Positions 15,245 to 23,610 are shown, numbered from the stretch's first letter. The stretch: 24,084 nt of DNA from an uncultured Muribaculaceae bacterium (GCA_910584665.1 CAJUBL010000046.1:1-24084); one strand, 5' to 3'. Program-made: numbers and translations. Notes: a model not told the origin generated them from the sequence alone.

Positions 15245-16789
15245 ATGGAAAATATCATAACAGTAGTAATAGTAGGCGTGGGATGCCTTGTGGCAGGCGC
15301 TGTCGTGACTCTGCTGGTGCAGAAATCAATGGCCCGCAGCCGTGCCAGACTGATCCTTGATGAAGCGGCCCGTGATGCCGAGACCATCAAGAAGGAGAAA
15401 CTGATGGAAGCCCGTGAGGAAGAGCTCAGAATCAAGAACGACGCCGAGCGGCAGGCCAGCCAGCGCCTGTCGAAGGTCCAGTCGGCCGAGGCCAAGCTCA
15501 AGCAGCGCGAGCTACAGCTGAACCAGCAGCAGAGTGAGAACCAGCGTACACGCAACGAACTCGAAACCACCCGCACCAACCTCGAGGCCCAGCAGACCAT
15601 GCTTGAGGCCAAGAAAGAGGAGGTCGACCGTCTGAAACGCAGTGCCCAGGATACACTGGAACACATTTCGGGACTATCGTCGGAGGAAGCCAGGGAGAAA
15701 CTCATCGAGTCACTTAAAGACGAGGCCAAGACTGCCGCCGCCAGCTACATCAACGACATCATGGACGAAGCCAAGATGACGGCCAATAAGGAAGCCAAAC
15801 GTATCGTAGTACAATCCATACAGCGTGTAGCCACCGAGACTGCAATCGAAAACTCTGTTACCGTATTCCATATCGACAGCGACGAGATCAAAGGACGTAT
15901 CATAGGCCGTGAAGGCCGCAATATACGAGCTCTCGAGGCTGCGACCGGAATCGAGATCATCGTTGACGATACCCCCGAGGCTATCGTCCTGTCCGGTTTC
16001 GATCCAGTCCGCCGGGAGATTGCCCGCCTGGCGCTTCACCAGCTCGTAGCCGACGGACGCATACACCCCGCACGCATTGAAGAGGTAGTCAACAAGGTGC
16101 GCAAACAGATCGAGGAAGAGATTATCGAGACCGGCAAGCGCACAGCGATCGACCTCGGCATACACGGCCTGCATCCCGACCTCATACGCCTCATAGGCAA
16201 GATGAAATACCGTTCGAGCTATGGCCAGAACCTCTTGCAGCACGCCCGCGAGACGGCCAACCTGTGTGCCATCATGGCATCGGAGCTCGGCCTAAATCCC
16301 AAGAAAGCGCGCCGCGCCGGACTCCTGCACGACATAGGCAAGGTGCCCGATGAGGAGCCGGAACTGCCACACGCCCTCTTAGGCATGAAACTGGCCGAAA
16401 AATACAAGGAGAAGCCCGAGATATGCAACGCCATAGGCGCACACCATGACGAGATCGAGCAGACGACACTGCTGGCTCCTATCGTACAGGTGTGTGACGC
16501 TATTTCAGGAGCCCGCCCCGGTGCTCGTCGGGAAATTGTCGAAGCTTACATCAAGCGTCTCAATGATCTGGAACAGCTGGCACTGTCTTATCCCGGAGTG
16601 ATCAAGACCTATGCCATACAGGCCGGCCGCGAGCTCCGCGTGATTGTCGGAGCCGACAAGATCGACGATGTAGAGACAGAAAGCCTGTCGGCTGAGATAG
16701 CCCGTCGCATCCAGGACGAGATGACCTACCCGGGACAGGTGAAGATAACCGTTATTCGTGAGACCCGCGCTGTGAGCTTCGCCAAGTAG
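15245..16789 (+). CDS. rny: Ribonuclease Y
   Basis: This 514-residue membrane-anchored endoribonuclease starts bulk mRNA decay and processing. Residues 3-25 are a single membrane span. Residues 30-185 form a long charged coiled coil rich in Glu, Lys, Arg and Gln. A KH domain follows with IIGREGRNIRALE near 218-230. An HD domain has HDIGK at 362-366 and AHHDE downstream; the HD pair binds the catalytic metals. Length matches the family (about 510-520). The start is an ATG 6 nt after the T-tract of the upstream terminator, so the message must read through that hairpin or begin inside the T-tract. The RicT-like gene starts 2 nt after the stop. Confidence 0.95.
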   Translation: MENIITVVIVGVGCLVAGAVVTLLVQKSMARSRARLILDEAARDAETIKKEKLMEAREEELRIKNDAERQASQRLSKVQSAEAKLKQRELQLNQQQSENQRTRNELETTRTNLEAQQTMLEAKKEEVDRLKRSAQDTLEHISGLSSEEAREKLIESLKDEAKTAAASYINDIMDEAKMTANKEAKRIVVQSIQRVATETAIENSVTVFHIDSDEIKGRIIGREGRNIRALEAATGIEIIVDDTPEAIVLSGFDPVRREIARLALHQLVADGRIHPARIEEVVNKVRKQIEEEIIETGKRTAIDLGIHGLHPDLIRLIGKMKYRSSYGQNLLQHARETANLCAIMASELGLNPKKARRAGLLHDIGKVPDEEPELPHALLGMKLAEKYKEKPEICNAIGAHHDEIEQTTLLAPIVQVCDAISGARPGARREIVEAYIKRLNDLEQLALSYPGVIKTYAIQAGRELRVIVGADKIDDVETESLSAEIARRIQDEMTYPGQVKITVIRETRAVSFAK

Positions 16790-16791
16790 AC

Positions 16792-18261
16792 ATGTCAAAC
16801 GAAGATAAAGATATGATACCCCGCCACGTGGATGTAAGTTCCGTGGAAGAGGAAGCCGCAGGAGAGACACCGCGCAGACAGTGCGGATGTCATTGTGACG
16901 GACCGCGCGGCAAACTTCACTGTTACAACTATCTTGAGGATATTCCGGGAGGATATGCCGACGACGATATGGTCGAGGTTCAGTTCAAGAACACCCGCAA
17001 GGGATTTTACAAAAACCCGACCGGCATAGATCTCGCCATCGGTGATATGGTTGCAGTAGAGGCAATGCCCGGACATGATATAGGACAGGTTACCCTGACG
17101 GGTGCGCTTGTGAGACTGCAGATGCGCAAAGCCAACATCAAGCCGGACGCCGAGATAAAACGGATATTCCGCAAAGCACGTCAGAACGATCTGGAAAAGT
17201 ATGAGGAAGCCCGCGCACGCGAACATGACACAATGATACGTGCCCGCAAGATCGCCGAAGACCTGAAACTCAACATGAAGATAGGCGATGTCGAGTATCA
17301 GGGAGACGGCAATAAAGCTATTTTCTACTATATCGCAGACGAACGTGTAGACTTCCGCCAGCTCATCAAGATACTTGCCGAGACGTTCAGGATACGTATA
17401 GAGATGAAGCAGATAGGCGCACGCCAGGAGGCTGGACGCATCGGAGGCATCGGTCCCTGCGGCAGACCGCTCTGCTGCTCGTCGTGGATGACCAGCTTCG
17501 TGTCGGTAGCCACAAGTGCGGCACGTTTCCAGGACATCTCACTCAATCCGCAGAAACTTGCCGGACAGTGTGCCAAACTCAAATGCTGCCTGAACTTTGA
17601 AGTGGACACTTACGTGGAGAGTCTGAAGAAACTGCCTGAACGGAACATACGTCTGGAGACCGCAGACAGCACATATTACCACTTCAAGACCGATGTCTTC
17701 AAGGGTGAGATAACCTATTCGACCGACAAGAACATTCCGGCCAACCTTGTCACAATCGATGCCGCGCGGGCATTCGAGATCATTGCGATGAACAAAGCCG
17801 GAGAAAAACCGCTGCAGCTGCAGCGGGACGGCGCTCCCGACAAGAACGAGAAGAAATACAATGATATACTCGATCAGGATAATCTCAACCGCTTTGACAA
17901 CAAGAAAAAGAGGAAACGCCGTCCCGACAGATCGAAGGAACGTCCCGGTGGTGTCAATGCCGACCGTAAGACTGAAGAAAAACCGGGTGAGGAAACTTCC
18001 CGTGTAGAAAACCGCCAGCCCCCCAGAGAGGGCGGTGACCGGCCGGATAAACGCGGTGACCGTAATCGTCAGCGTGACAACAACCGCAATAGCCGGAACA
18101 ACAGCCGTCGTGACCGTCGCGAAGGAGGAGACCGTCAGCCACGTGAAGGAGGAGAGAGTCCGCGGCATGAAAATGCAGACCGTCAGCCCCGCGGCGACAG
18201 GCCGGAAAGACCGCCGCGCAGTAATACCGCCGCAGATGGCACAGAAGACAGAGACCCCTAA
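16792..18261 (+). CDS. PSP1/RicT-like protein, probable RNase Y partner
   Basis: This 489-residue cytosolic protein belongs to the PSP1 (YaaT/RicT) family. In Bacillus subtilis RicT joins RicA and RicF in the iron-sulfur Y-complex that directs RNase Y. An N-terminal CGCHC (31-35) is followed by the PSP1 region, about 55-340. Signature cysteines are C223 (IGPCGRPLCC), C228, C229, C260, C265 and C266, consistent with Fe-S binding. From about residue 370 the protein changes to a low-complexity tail rich in Arg, Asp, Asn, Gly and Pro with repeats such as DRQPREGG, probably disordered and RNA-binding. The start lies 2 nt after the rny stop. The family call is strong; the partnership with RNase Y is inferred from B. 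subtilis and from the direct linkage here. Confidence 0.85.
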   Translation: MSNEDKDMIPRHVDVSSVEEEAAGETPRRQCGCHCDGPRGKLHCYNYLEDIPGGYADDDMVEVQFKNTRKGFYKNPTGIDLAIGDMVAVEAMPGHDIGQVTLTGALVRLQMRKANIKPDAEIKRIFRKARQNDLEKYEEARAREHDTMIRARKIAEDLKLNMKIGDVEYQGDGNKAIFYYIADERVDFRQLIKILAETFRIRIEMKQIGARQEAGRIGGIGPCGRPLCCSSWMTSFVSVATSAARFQDISLNPQKLAGQCAKLKCCLNFEVDTYVESLKKLPERNIRLETADSTYYHFKTDVFKGEITYSTDKNIPANLVTIDAARAFEIIAMNKAGEKPLQLQRDGAPDKNEKKYNDILDQDNLNRFDNKKKRKRRPDRSKERPGGVNADRKTEEKPGEETSRVENRQPPREGGDRPDKRGDRNRQRDNNRNSRNNSRRDRREGGDRQPREGGESPRHENADRQPRGDRPERPPRSNTAADGTEDRDP

Positions 18262-18280
18262 GGTAACTGACTGATAGGTC

Positions 18281-18733
18281 GTGAGAAAAGCCTTACATAT
18301 AATAATAGCACTGACACTTGTTGTCACGGTGGCATGCGTCAGAAACGGAGAGTATACCGGATATCATGAGACAGAACCGTCAGGCTGGCCATATGGTTAC
18401 AGCTATGAATATACGGTAAGACATGATGAGACAGCCGGATCACGACCGTTGCTTGTGACTCTTACACACGACAACAGTTACAGCTACAGCAACCTGTGGC
18501 TTGAGATCGTGTACACCGACGACGCCCGAATTGAGCATACCGATACCGTAAATATCGAAATGTGTGATGTTTTCGGCAACTGGTATGGCACCGGACTACC
18601 GGGGCATTACCAGCTTACAGACACATTGTCACGGAAGCCGGTATCACTGGCCGACAGCAGTGTTGTGAAAGTGAGGCACATCATGAGAGTGGATACCCTG
18701 ACGGGTATCAGCCAGATAGGAATACGTTACTGA
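18281..18733 (+). CDS. gldH: GldH-like lipoprotein
   Basis: This 150-residue lipoprotein begins at GTG (18281). Its signal has lipobox TVAC with lipidated Cys19. The segment PYGYSYEYTVRHDETAGSRPLLVTLTHDNSYSYSNLWLEIVY matches the GldH family, where a beta-sandwich with the N-Y-SNLWL motif is conserved. GldH is required for gliding in Flavobacterium, yet many non-gliding Bacteroidales keep it, presumably in envelope or lipoprotein biogenesis. It lies 19 nt after the RicT-like gene and 13 nt before the HAD gene, so it is in the same run. Confidence 0.8.
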   Translation: MRKALHIIIALTLVVTVACVRNGEYTGYHETEPSGWPYGYSYEYTVRHDETAGSRPLLVTLTHDNSYSYSNLWLEIVYTDDARIEHTDTVNIEMCDVFGNWYGTGLPGHYQLTDTLSRKPVSLADSSVVKVRHIMRVDTLTGISQIGIRY

Positions 18734-18746
18734 TTCATAACAAAGA

Positions 18747-19403
18747 TTGATCCTTAACAAAGAGATTCATAGCCAAGTGTTTGATTCATTGATTTTTGAT
18801 ATGGACGGGACGCTGTGGGACGCAGTCGACTCGTATGCGGAGGTGTGGAATGTCACATCTCACGAATTCGGTGTCGGACTCCGTGTGGACCGCAATGATC
18901 TCCTGCTGCATATGGGTAAGACTATCGATGTGATTTTCAATGAACTGATGAACGGAGTAAATGTAGATCCGTCAAAGTATCTCGAACGTCTTGACTATAA
19001 CGAGAGCTTTCTTATGCCACGTCTGGGAGGGAAACTGTATCCCGGTGTTAAAGAAGGCATTAAGTTCCTGTCACAACGCTACAGGCTTTTTATGATAAGC
19101 AACTGTGGAGCTGACGGTGTACGTAACATGCTGTCATTCACCGGACTGACACCTTATTTTGAAGGCACACTGACCCATGGCGAGACCGGCCGCGGCAAAG
19201 ACTGCAACATAGCCGGAATTGTTGAAACTTTTTGCCTCCGGCGGCCATTGTATATAGGTGATACCCAGGGGGACTGTAATGCCGCTCATGCCGCCGGCGT
19301 GCCCATGGGATACGCGTCCTGGGGATTTGGAGAATGTCATGATGCCGAATTGCGGTTCGCAAATTTCGACTCTATGACAAATTATTTAATGAGCGATAAA
19401 TGA
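18747..19403 (+). CDS. HAD-superfamily phosphatase, phosphoglycolate phosphatase-like
   Basis: This protein of up to 218 residues has all HAD motifs: FDMDGT (nucleophile Asp18, acid Asp20), MISNCG (motif II), a Lys in GRGKD (motif III) and GDTQGDCNAA (motif IV). A helical cap lies between motifs I and II, as in the phosphoglycolate phosphatase/beta-phosphoglucomutase group. It is cytosolic with no signal. The start is uncertain: TTG at 18747 gives a 10-residue lead, whereas GTG at 18777 gives MFDSLIFDMDGT. There is no ATG before the active site. It overlaps the next gene by 4 nt. The small-molecule substrate cannot be read from the sequence. Confidence 0.85.
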   Translation: MILNKEIHSQVFDSLIFDMDGTLWDAVDSYAEVWNVTSHEFGVGLRVDRNDLLLHMGKTIDVIFNELMNGVNVDPSKYLERLDYNESFLMPRLGGKLYPGVKEGIKFLSQRYRLFMISNCGADGVRNMLSFTGLTPYFEGTLTHGETGRGKDCNIAGIVETFCLRRPLYIGDTQGDCNAAHAAGVPMGYASWGFGECHDAELRFANFDSMTNYLMSDK

Positions 19404-20569
19404 AACAGTTACTGTTAATTGACAAGCAGGAGCAAGCGCTAAGAGTATCGCGTGTGGTCGATGGAATGAAGGCCGCATCGACCGATGCAGTATTGCTTGC
19501 AGATAATGCATCGAAGTACTATCTTACCGGCCGTGTTTATGCCGGATATATCTATGTGACTGTCAATGGTGATGTTACATGCTTCGTGCAACGTCCGGTC
19601 GAACTTGACGGGCCTGAGGTTGTCTATATACGTAAACCTGAGGAACTGCCTTCGGTAATCAGAGATATTCCTTCGAGACTTGGTCTTGAACTTGATATCA
19701 TGAGCTACAGCAATGTCGGAAGACTTAAGGCCATATTCCCTGACAGTGAGATAGATAACGCATCGACCGTAATGCGCCGTGCCCGTGAGATCAAGACGCC
19801 GGCCGAGATAGCCCTGATAAGTGAGTCGGGGGTACGTCAGGAACGTGTGTACCGCCGTGTGCCCCATCTGTACCGTGAAGGTATGACCGACATAGAGCTG
19901 CAGGTAGAGATCGAGCGGGTGTCGCGTCTCGAGGGATGCCTCGGCCAGTTCAGAATAAGCGGAGACAGCATGGAACTGTTCATGGCAAACATTATCACGG
20001 GAGACAATGCCGATGCACCGAGTCCCTATGACTTTGCGATGGGCGGAGCCGGCATGAGTCCGTCACTCCCGGTAGGAGCCAATGGCTCGGAGATAAAGCC
20101 CGGATACACAGTTATGGTTGATGTAAACGGTAATTATACCGGTTACATGACCGATATGACCCGCGTATACTCTCTTGGGGAGATATGTGACGAGGCAAAG
20201 AAAGCACACGAATGCTCGTGTCGCATTCACCGCGAGCTGACCGAGGCCGGCAGACCCGGCACCGAAGCCAAGGCACTGTATGAGAGAGCTATTGAAATTG
20301 TCACCGAGGAAGGTCTCAGACATCTGTTCATGGGACACCGCCAGCATGCCCGTTTCATAGGTCACGGTGTGGGAATCGAGATCAACGAACTGCCGGTAAT
20401 CGCTCCACGCAGCCGCGATATCATCAGACCGGGGCAGGTCATAGCTCTGGAACCAAAATTTGTAATACCGGGAGTCGGAGCCGTGGGTGTGGAAAACACG
20501 TATGTCGTGACCGAAAACGGCTGGGAGTGCCTGACCAATGCCCCCGAAGATATAACAGGATTGAGATGA
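19400..20569 (+). CDS. M24 metallopeptidase, Xaa-Pro aminopeptidase-like
   Basis: This 389-residue protein has a creatinase-like N-terminal domain (about 1-135) and a pita-bread M24 catalytic domain. All five metal ligands of the family are in place: Asp241, Asp252, His322 (GHGVG), Glu351 (LEPK) and Glu365 (VENTY). It would remove N-terminal residues before proline or cleave proline dipeptides in the cytosol. Length is close to the short bacterial PepQ/YpdF-type enzymes. The start ATG overlaps the HAD stop (ATGA) and its stop overlaps the cca start in the same way, so all three are translationally coupled. Confidence 0.88.
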   Translation: MKQLLLIDKQEQALRVSRVVDGMKAASTDAVLLADNASKYYLTGRVYAGYIYVTVNGDVTCFVQRPVELDGPEVVYIRKPEELPSVIRDIPSRLGLELDIMSYSNVGRLKAIFPDSEIDNASTVMRRAREIKTPAEIALISESGVRQERVYRRVPHLYREGMTDIELQVEIERVSRLEGCLGQFRISGDSMELFMANIITGDNADAPSPYDFAMGGAGMSPSLPVGANGSEIKPGYTVMVDVNGNYTGYMTDMTRVYSLGEICDEAKKAHECSCRIHRELTEAGRPGTEAKALYERAIEIVTEEGLRHLFMGHRQHARFIGHGVGIEINELPVIAPRSRDIIRPGQVIALEPKFVIPGVGAVGVENTYVVTENGWECLTNAPEDITGLR

Positions 20570-21984
20570 ACCTTAAGGATAAGATAGACAGAAAGATATT
20601 CAGACACGTAGGTTCGGTGGCAGATGCCATGGGGCGCGAGTGCTATGTAGTGGGCGGTTATGTCAGAGATCTGTTTCTTGACCGTCCGTCCAAGGACATT
20701 GACTTTGTAACAGTAGGGAGCGGCATAGATGTCGCCGAGGCTGTCACAGCCACACTCGGCAAGGGAGCCAGGCTGTCGGTATTCAGAAATTTCGGCACTG
20801 CCCAGATTCATTACCGCGGGGAGGAGTTAGAGTTTGTCGGCGCGAGGCGCGAGTCTTATCGACGCGACAGCCGCAAACCTATAGTGGAGGATGGGACGCT
20901 GGAGGATGACCTTTCACGCAGAGACTTCACAATCAACGCAATGGCCGTATCAGTCAACGGAGACCGTTTTGGCGAACTCATCGACAGATTCAACGGACTG
21001 GAAGATATGGAGCGGAGGCTGATACGCACACCGCTCGATCCGGATGTGACTTACAGCGATGATCCTTTGCGTATGATGCGTGCCGTGAGGTTTGCCACGC
21101 AGCTGCAGTTTGATCTTGTGCCGGAGACATTCGAGTCGATAAGGCGCAATGCCGGACGTCTCGAGATAATCTCACGAGAGCGTATTGTCGACGAGTTGAT
21201 GAAAATCATGAAATCGCCACGTCCCTCTATAGGATGGAGGCTGATGTGCGACACCGGTCTGCTCAGCATAGTATTACCTGAGTTACAAGCTCTTAAGGGC
21301 GTAGAGACTGTAAAAGGCCGCGGGCACAAGGATAATTTTGACCATACGCTCCAAGTGCTTGACAATGTGGCCGGTATGAGCGATAATGTGTGGCTCAGAT
21401 GGGCCGCGCTGTTCCATGATATCGCCAAGCCTGTGACCAAGCGATGGGATGATAGTGCAGGATGGACTTTCCATAATCACAACTATATAGGAGCCAGGAT
21501 GTTACCGAAGATATTCAGGCGTATGAAAATGCCGCTGGATGACAAGCTCAAGTATGTGCAGAAACTTGTCGAGCTGCATATGCGTCCTATAGCGCTCGTG
21601 GAAGACACTGTGACCGACTCGGCCGTACGCCGCCTGCTGGTAGATGCCGGAGAGGATATCGAGGATCTGATGATCCTGTGCAGTGCCGACATCACCTCCA
21701 AAAACAGAGAGAAAGTGGAACGTCATCTGGAAAACTTCACACATGTCAAGGATAAGATGGCCGAGCTGGAAGCACGTGACAGACTCAGGAACTGGCAGCC
21801 GCCGATTGACGGCAATCTGATCATGAAAGTGTTCGGACTGTCCCAAGGGCGCGAGGTCGGCATGATCAAGAGTTATGTACGTGAGGCACTGATCGGTTCG
21901 GACACTCCGAATGACTATGATCTGGCCTACAGGATTATGGTCGAGCGTGCGGCAGAAATGGGAATAAGCGTACGTAACGACTGA
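20566..21984 (+). CDS. cca: CCA tRNA nucleotidyltransferase (class II, with HD domain)
   Basis: I chose the ATG at 20566, which overlaps the preceding stop as ATGA; an in-frame ATG at 20527 lies inside the peptidase gene. The 472-residue protein has the class II nucleotidyltransferase head with GGYVRD (30-35) and metal-binding Asp44 and Asp46 (KDIDF). RRDFTINAMA lies near 118, then an RNA-binding region (IDRFNGLEDMERRLIRTPLDP), then an HD domain with LFHDIAKP near 281. It adds or repairs the 3' CCA of tRNAs. An HD domain is common in this branch and may add phosphohydrolase activity. It stands next to queD and queE, so tRNA maturation genes cluster here. Confidence 0.92.
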   Translation: MNLKDKIDRKIFRHVGSVADAMGRECYVVGGYVRDLFLDRPSKDIDFVTVGSGIDVAEAVTATLGKGARLSVFRNFGTAQIHYRGEELEFVGARRESYRRDSRKPIVEDGTLEDDLSRRDFTINAMAVSVNGDRFGELIDRFNGLEDMERRLIRTPLDPDVTYSDDPLRMMRAVRFATQLQFDLVPETFESIRRNAGRLEIISRERIVDELMKIMKSPRPSIGWRLMCDTGLLSIVLPELQALKGVETVKGRGHKDNFDHTLQVLDNVAGMSDNVWLRWAALFHDIAKPVTKRWDDSAGWTFHNHNYIGARMLPKIFRRMKMPLDDKLKYVQKLVELHMRPIALVEDTVTDSAVRRLLVDAGEDIEDLMILCSADITSKNREKVERHLENFTHVKDKMAELEARDRLRNWQPPIDGNLIMKVFGLSQGREVGMIKSYVREALIGSDTPNDYDLAYRIMVERAAEMGISVRND

Positions 21985-22020
21985 CTATTGATGTATGGTC
22001 TGTATATCTGATATAAAATC

Positions 22021-22353
22021 ATGTATTACATAAAGAAACGTATAGAGATATCCGGGAGTCACAGGCTTGAACTCCCTTACGAAAGCAAGTGCAGCCGTAC
22101 TCACGGTCACAACTGGATCATTACCGTTTACTGCCGTGCACCGGAACTTACCGAGTATGGTATGGTGACCGATTTCACGCATATCAAGACGAAAATCACA
22201 GAAACGCTTGATCACAGGGACTTCAACGATGTTCTTGACTTCAATCCTACGGCTGAGAATATAGCCCGGTGGGTATGTGACATGGTACCCAACTGCTATC
22301 GTGTCGATGTGCAGGAAAGCGAAGGAAATGTTGCGGGATATGAGCGGGACTGA
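22021..22353 (+). CDS. queD: 6-carboxytetrahydropterin synthase QueD
   Basis: This 110-residue enzyme converts dihydroneopterin triphosphate to 6-carboxy-tetrahydropterin in the queuosine/7-deazaguanine pathway. Zinc ligands His14 (GSHRL), His28 and His30 (THGHN), catalytic Cys24 and the LDHRDFN and VQESEGN motifs are all visible. Length is typical of short QueD proteins (110-120). It starts 36 nt after cca and its end overlaps the QueE frame by 14 nt, so the two consecutive pathway steps are coupled. Confidence 0.93.
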   Translation: MYYIKKRIEISGSHRLELPYESKCSRTHGHNWIITVYCRAPELTEYGMVTDFTHIKTKITETLDHRDFNDVLDFNPTAENIARWVCDMVPNCYRVDVQESEGNVAGYERD

Positions 22354-22909
22354 AGATGTTTCACTGGCTGTCAACGAGATATTCTGCTCGTTACAGGGTG
22401 AGGGGTTTCATACAGGTACGGCAGCGGTCTTTGTTAGGTTGTCGGGGTGTAACCTGAGGTGTGGCTTCTGTGATACCGACCACAGCGGTTTCAGACGTAT
22501 GTCGGCAAATGAAATCGTACGTGAAGTGACCGGATATCCTGCCGTGACAGTGATCCTGACCGGTGGGGAACCTTCGCTGCAGCCAATCGGACCTCTTGTC
22601 GACATGCTTCATGAAGCTGGCAGGCGTGTGCATATCGAGACAAACGGTACAATGCCGTTGCCTCCGTCGATCGATTGGGTCACATGTTCTCCAAAGGAAG
22701 GCGGCAAGGTGGTGATTGACCATTGTGACGAACTGAAAGTAGTATATACGGGTCAGGATGTGGAATCACTGGCAGCGCAGATACATGCAGGCAATCTGTT
22801 TCTGCAGCCATGTTCGGGCCGTAATACCGCCGAGGTCATAGAGTATATACTCGGACACCCATGGTGGAGGCTGTCGCTCCAGACCCACAGAATACTTGAC
22901 ATAAGATAA
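22340..22909 (+). CDS. queE: 7-carboxy-7-deazaguanine synthase QueE (radical SAM)
   Basis: QueE rearranges the QueD product to 7-carboxy-7-deazaguanine. The start at 22340 gives 189 residues and puts VNEIFCSLQGEG near the N terminus, as in the family; 22328 is a possible alternative. The 22277 frame start is too far upstream. The radical SAM cluster is C37-x3-C41-x2-C44 (CNLRCGFC), followed by the SAM-binding TGGEP motif. The C terminus has LFLQPCSG and RLSLQTHRILDIR, typical of QueE. It overlaps queD by 14 nt and is the last gene of the run. QueC and QueF, needed next, are not in the window. Confidence 0.93.
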   Translation: MSGTEDVSLAVNEIFCSLQGEGFHTGTAAVFVRLSGCNLRCGFCDTDHSGFRRMSANEIVREVTGYPAVTVILTGGEPSLQPIGPLVDMLHEAGRRVHIETNGTMPLPPSIDWVTCSPKEGGKVVIDHCDELKVVYTGQDVESLAAQIHAGNLFLQPCSGRNTAEVIEYILGHPWWRLSLQTHRILDIR

Positions 22910-23028
22910 CGGAAAATTGCCTCGAAAACAGCCTCTGAATGTTAATTTGTAATACGTTTAAATCAGTTATAGTCTGCTTAACTTAACGGAAGACACAGAC
23001 AAATATACTCTCATAAACTGTTTAAAGT
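22910..23028. other. Convergent intergenic gap, no clear terminator
   Basis: This gap lies between the ends of queE (rightward) and the Crp/Fnr-type gene (leftward). It is A/T-rich. The only hairpin I see is weak (AAACT and AGTTT around 23013-23030) and lacks a good T-tract on either strand. Confidence 0.4.
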
Positions 23029-23598
23029 TTACTCACGGGCGCGGGATCCCTCACCCTTACGGTGACGGTATAACTGGCGGCGTGATATGTCAAGATAAGA
23101 GGCGATCTCGCCCAGCGATGCCAGTTCAAGGATGCGCGGGAAGCGTTCAATGAGATGAAGATAGCGTTTAAACGGAGAGTAATAGTAGTTATGGAGAATT
23201 GTCTGGTGAGCCTGTGCAAACAATGACTGTACTATGCGCAGATGTAGGTCGGGGTTATTGCTGATATGTTCACGGATGAGCCTGACAGGCACCATTATCA
23301 CATCCGAATCTTCCAGTGCGATAATATCAGTCGCTATAGGTCCGCCTGATATTATTGCTGAATAGTTGGCCAGTACGGTATTCTCAAAAACAAAACCTAC
23401 TACTTTGAGATTGCCTTCGCAGTCGGTAAGCGTATGTTTAAACCCTCCCGTCTTAATCCATCCGCAATAACCGAGGGAGCTGCCCGAGTGTACGAAATAT
23501 TCTCCGCGCCTGAAATGTCGCAGTTCACCGTAACTTTCGCAGATCTCTTTCCAGAATGCGAAATCAATATCCCGTTCAAAGGCATTAAACTTCTCCAT
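23029..23598 (-). CDS. Crp/Fnr-family transcription regulator
   Basis: This 189-residue cytosolic protein has an N-terminal cyclic-nucleotide-binding-type beta-roll (about 20-130, with FRRGEYFVHSGSSLGYCGWIKTGGFKH). A helical linker follows, then a short C-terminal helix-turn-helix (LASLGEIASYLDISRRQLYRHRKGE). The nucleotide-binding Glu/Arg signature of true CRP is not evident, and Fnr-type N-terminal cysteines are absent. The signal is therefore unknown; many Bacteroidales paralogues of this kind lack a known ligand. It runs opposite to its left neighbour. Its promoter box is so close to the ATG that the message may be leaderless. Confidence 0.88.
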   Translation of the reverse strand: MEKFNAFERDIDFAFWKEICESYGELRHFRRGEYFVHSGSSLGYCGWIKTGGFKHTLTDCEGNLKVVGFVFENTVLANYSAIISGGPIATDIIALEDSDVIMVPVRLIREHISNNPDLHLRIVQSLFAQAHQTILHNYYYSPFKRYLHLIERFPRILELASLGEIASYLDISRRQLYRHRKGEGSRARE

Positions 23599-23602
23599 TC
23601 TG

Positions 23603-23610
23603 CAAATGTA
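23603..23610 (-). promoter_or_regulatory. -7 box of the Crp/Fnr-type gene, nearly on its start codon
   Basis: The minus strand reads TACATTTG, matching TAnnTTTG, with its last base only 5 nt before the ATG at 23598. Transcription would begin at or within about 3 nt of the start codon. No clear -33 element is present. Confidence 0.5.

Noticed and set aside
15190..15729. Long leftward ORF (179 codons) over the start of rny
   Set aside because: It is the antisense of the coiled-coil part of rny and gives a serine-rich, low-complexity product with no promoter; a frame shadow.
17539..18327. Leftward ORF of 262 codons opposite the RicT-like gene
   Set aside because: The sense strand has clear PSP1 motifs and the antisense product is valine/threonine-rich without recognisable domains; explained by codon bias.
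22917..22938. AACAGCCTCT near the queE end resembles the right end of the MITE-like element
   Set aside because: Only about ten bases match and no partner inverted repeat lies nearby; too short to call a solo end.
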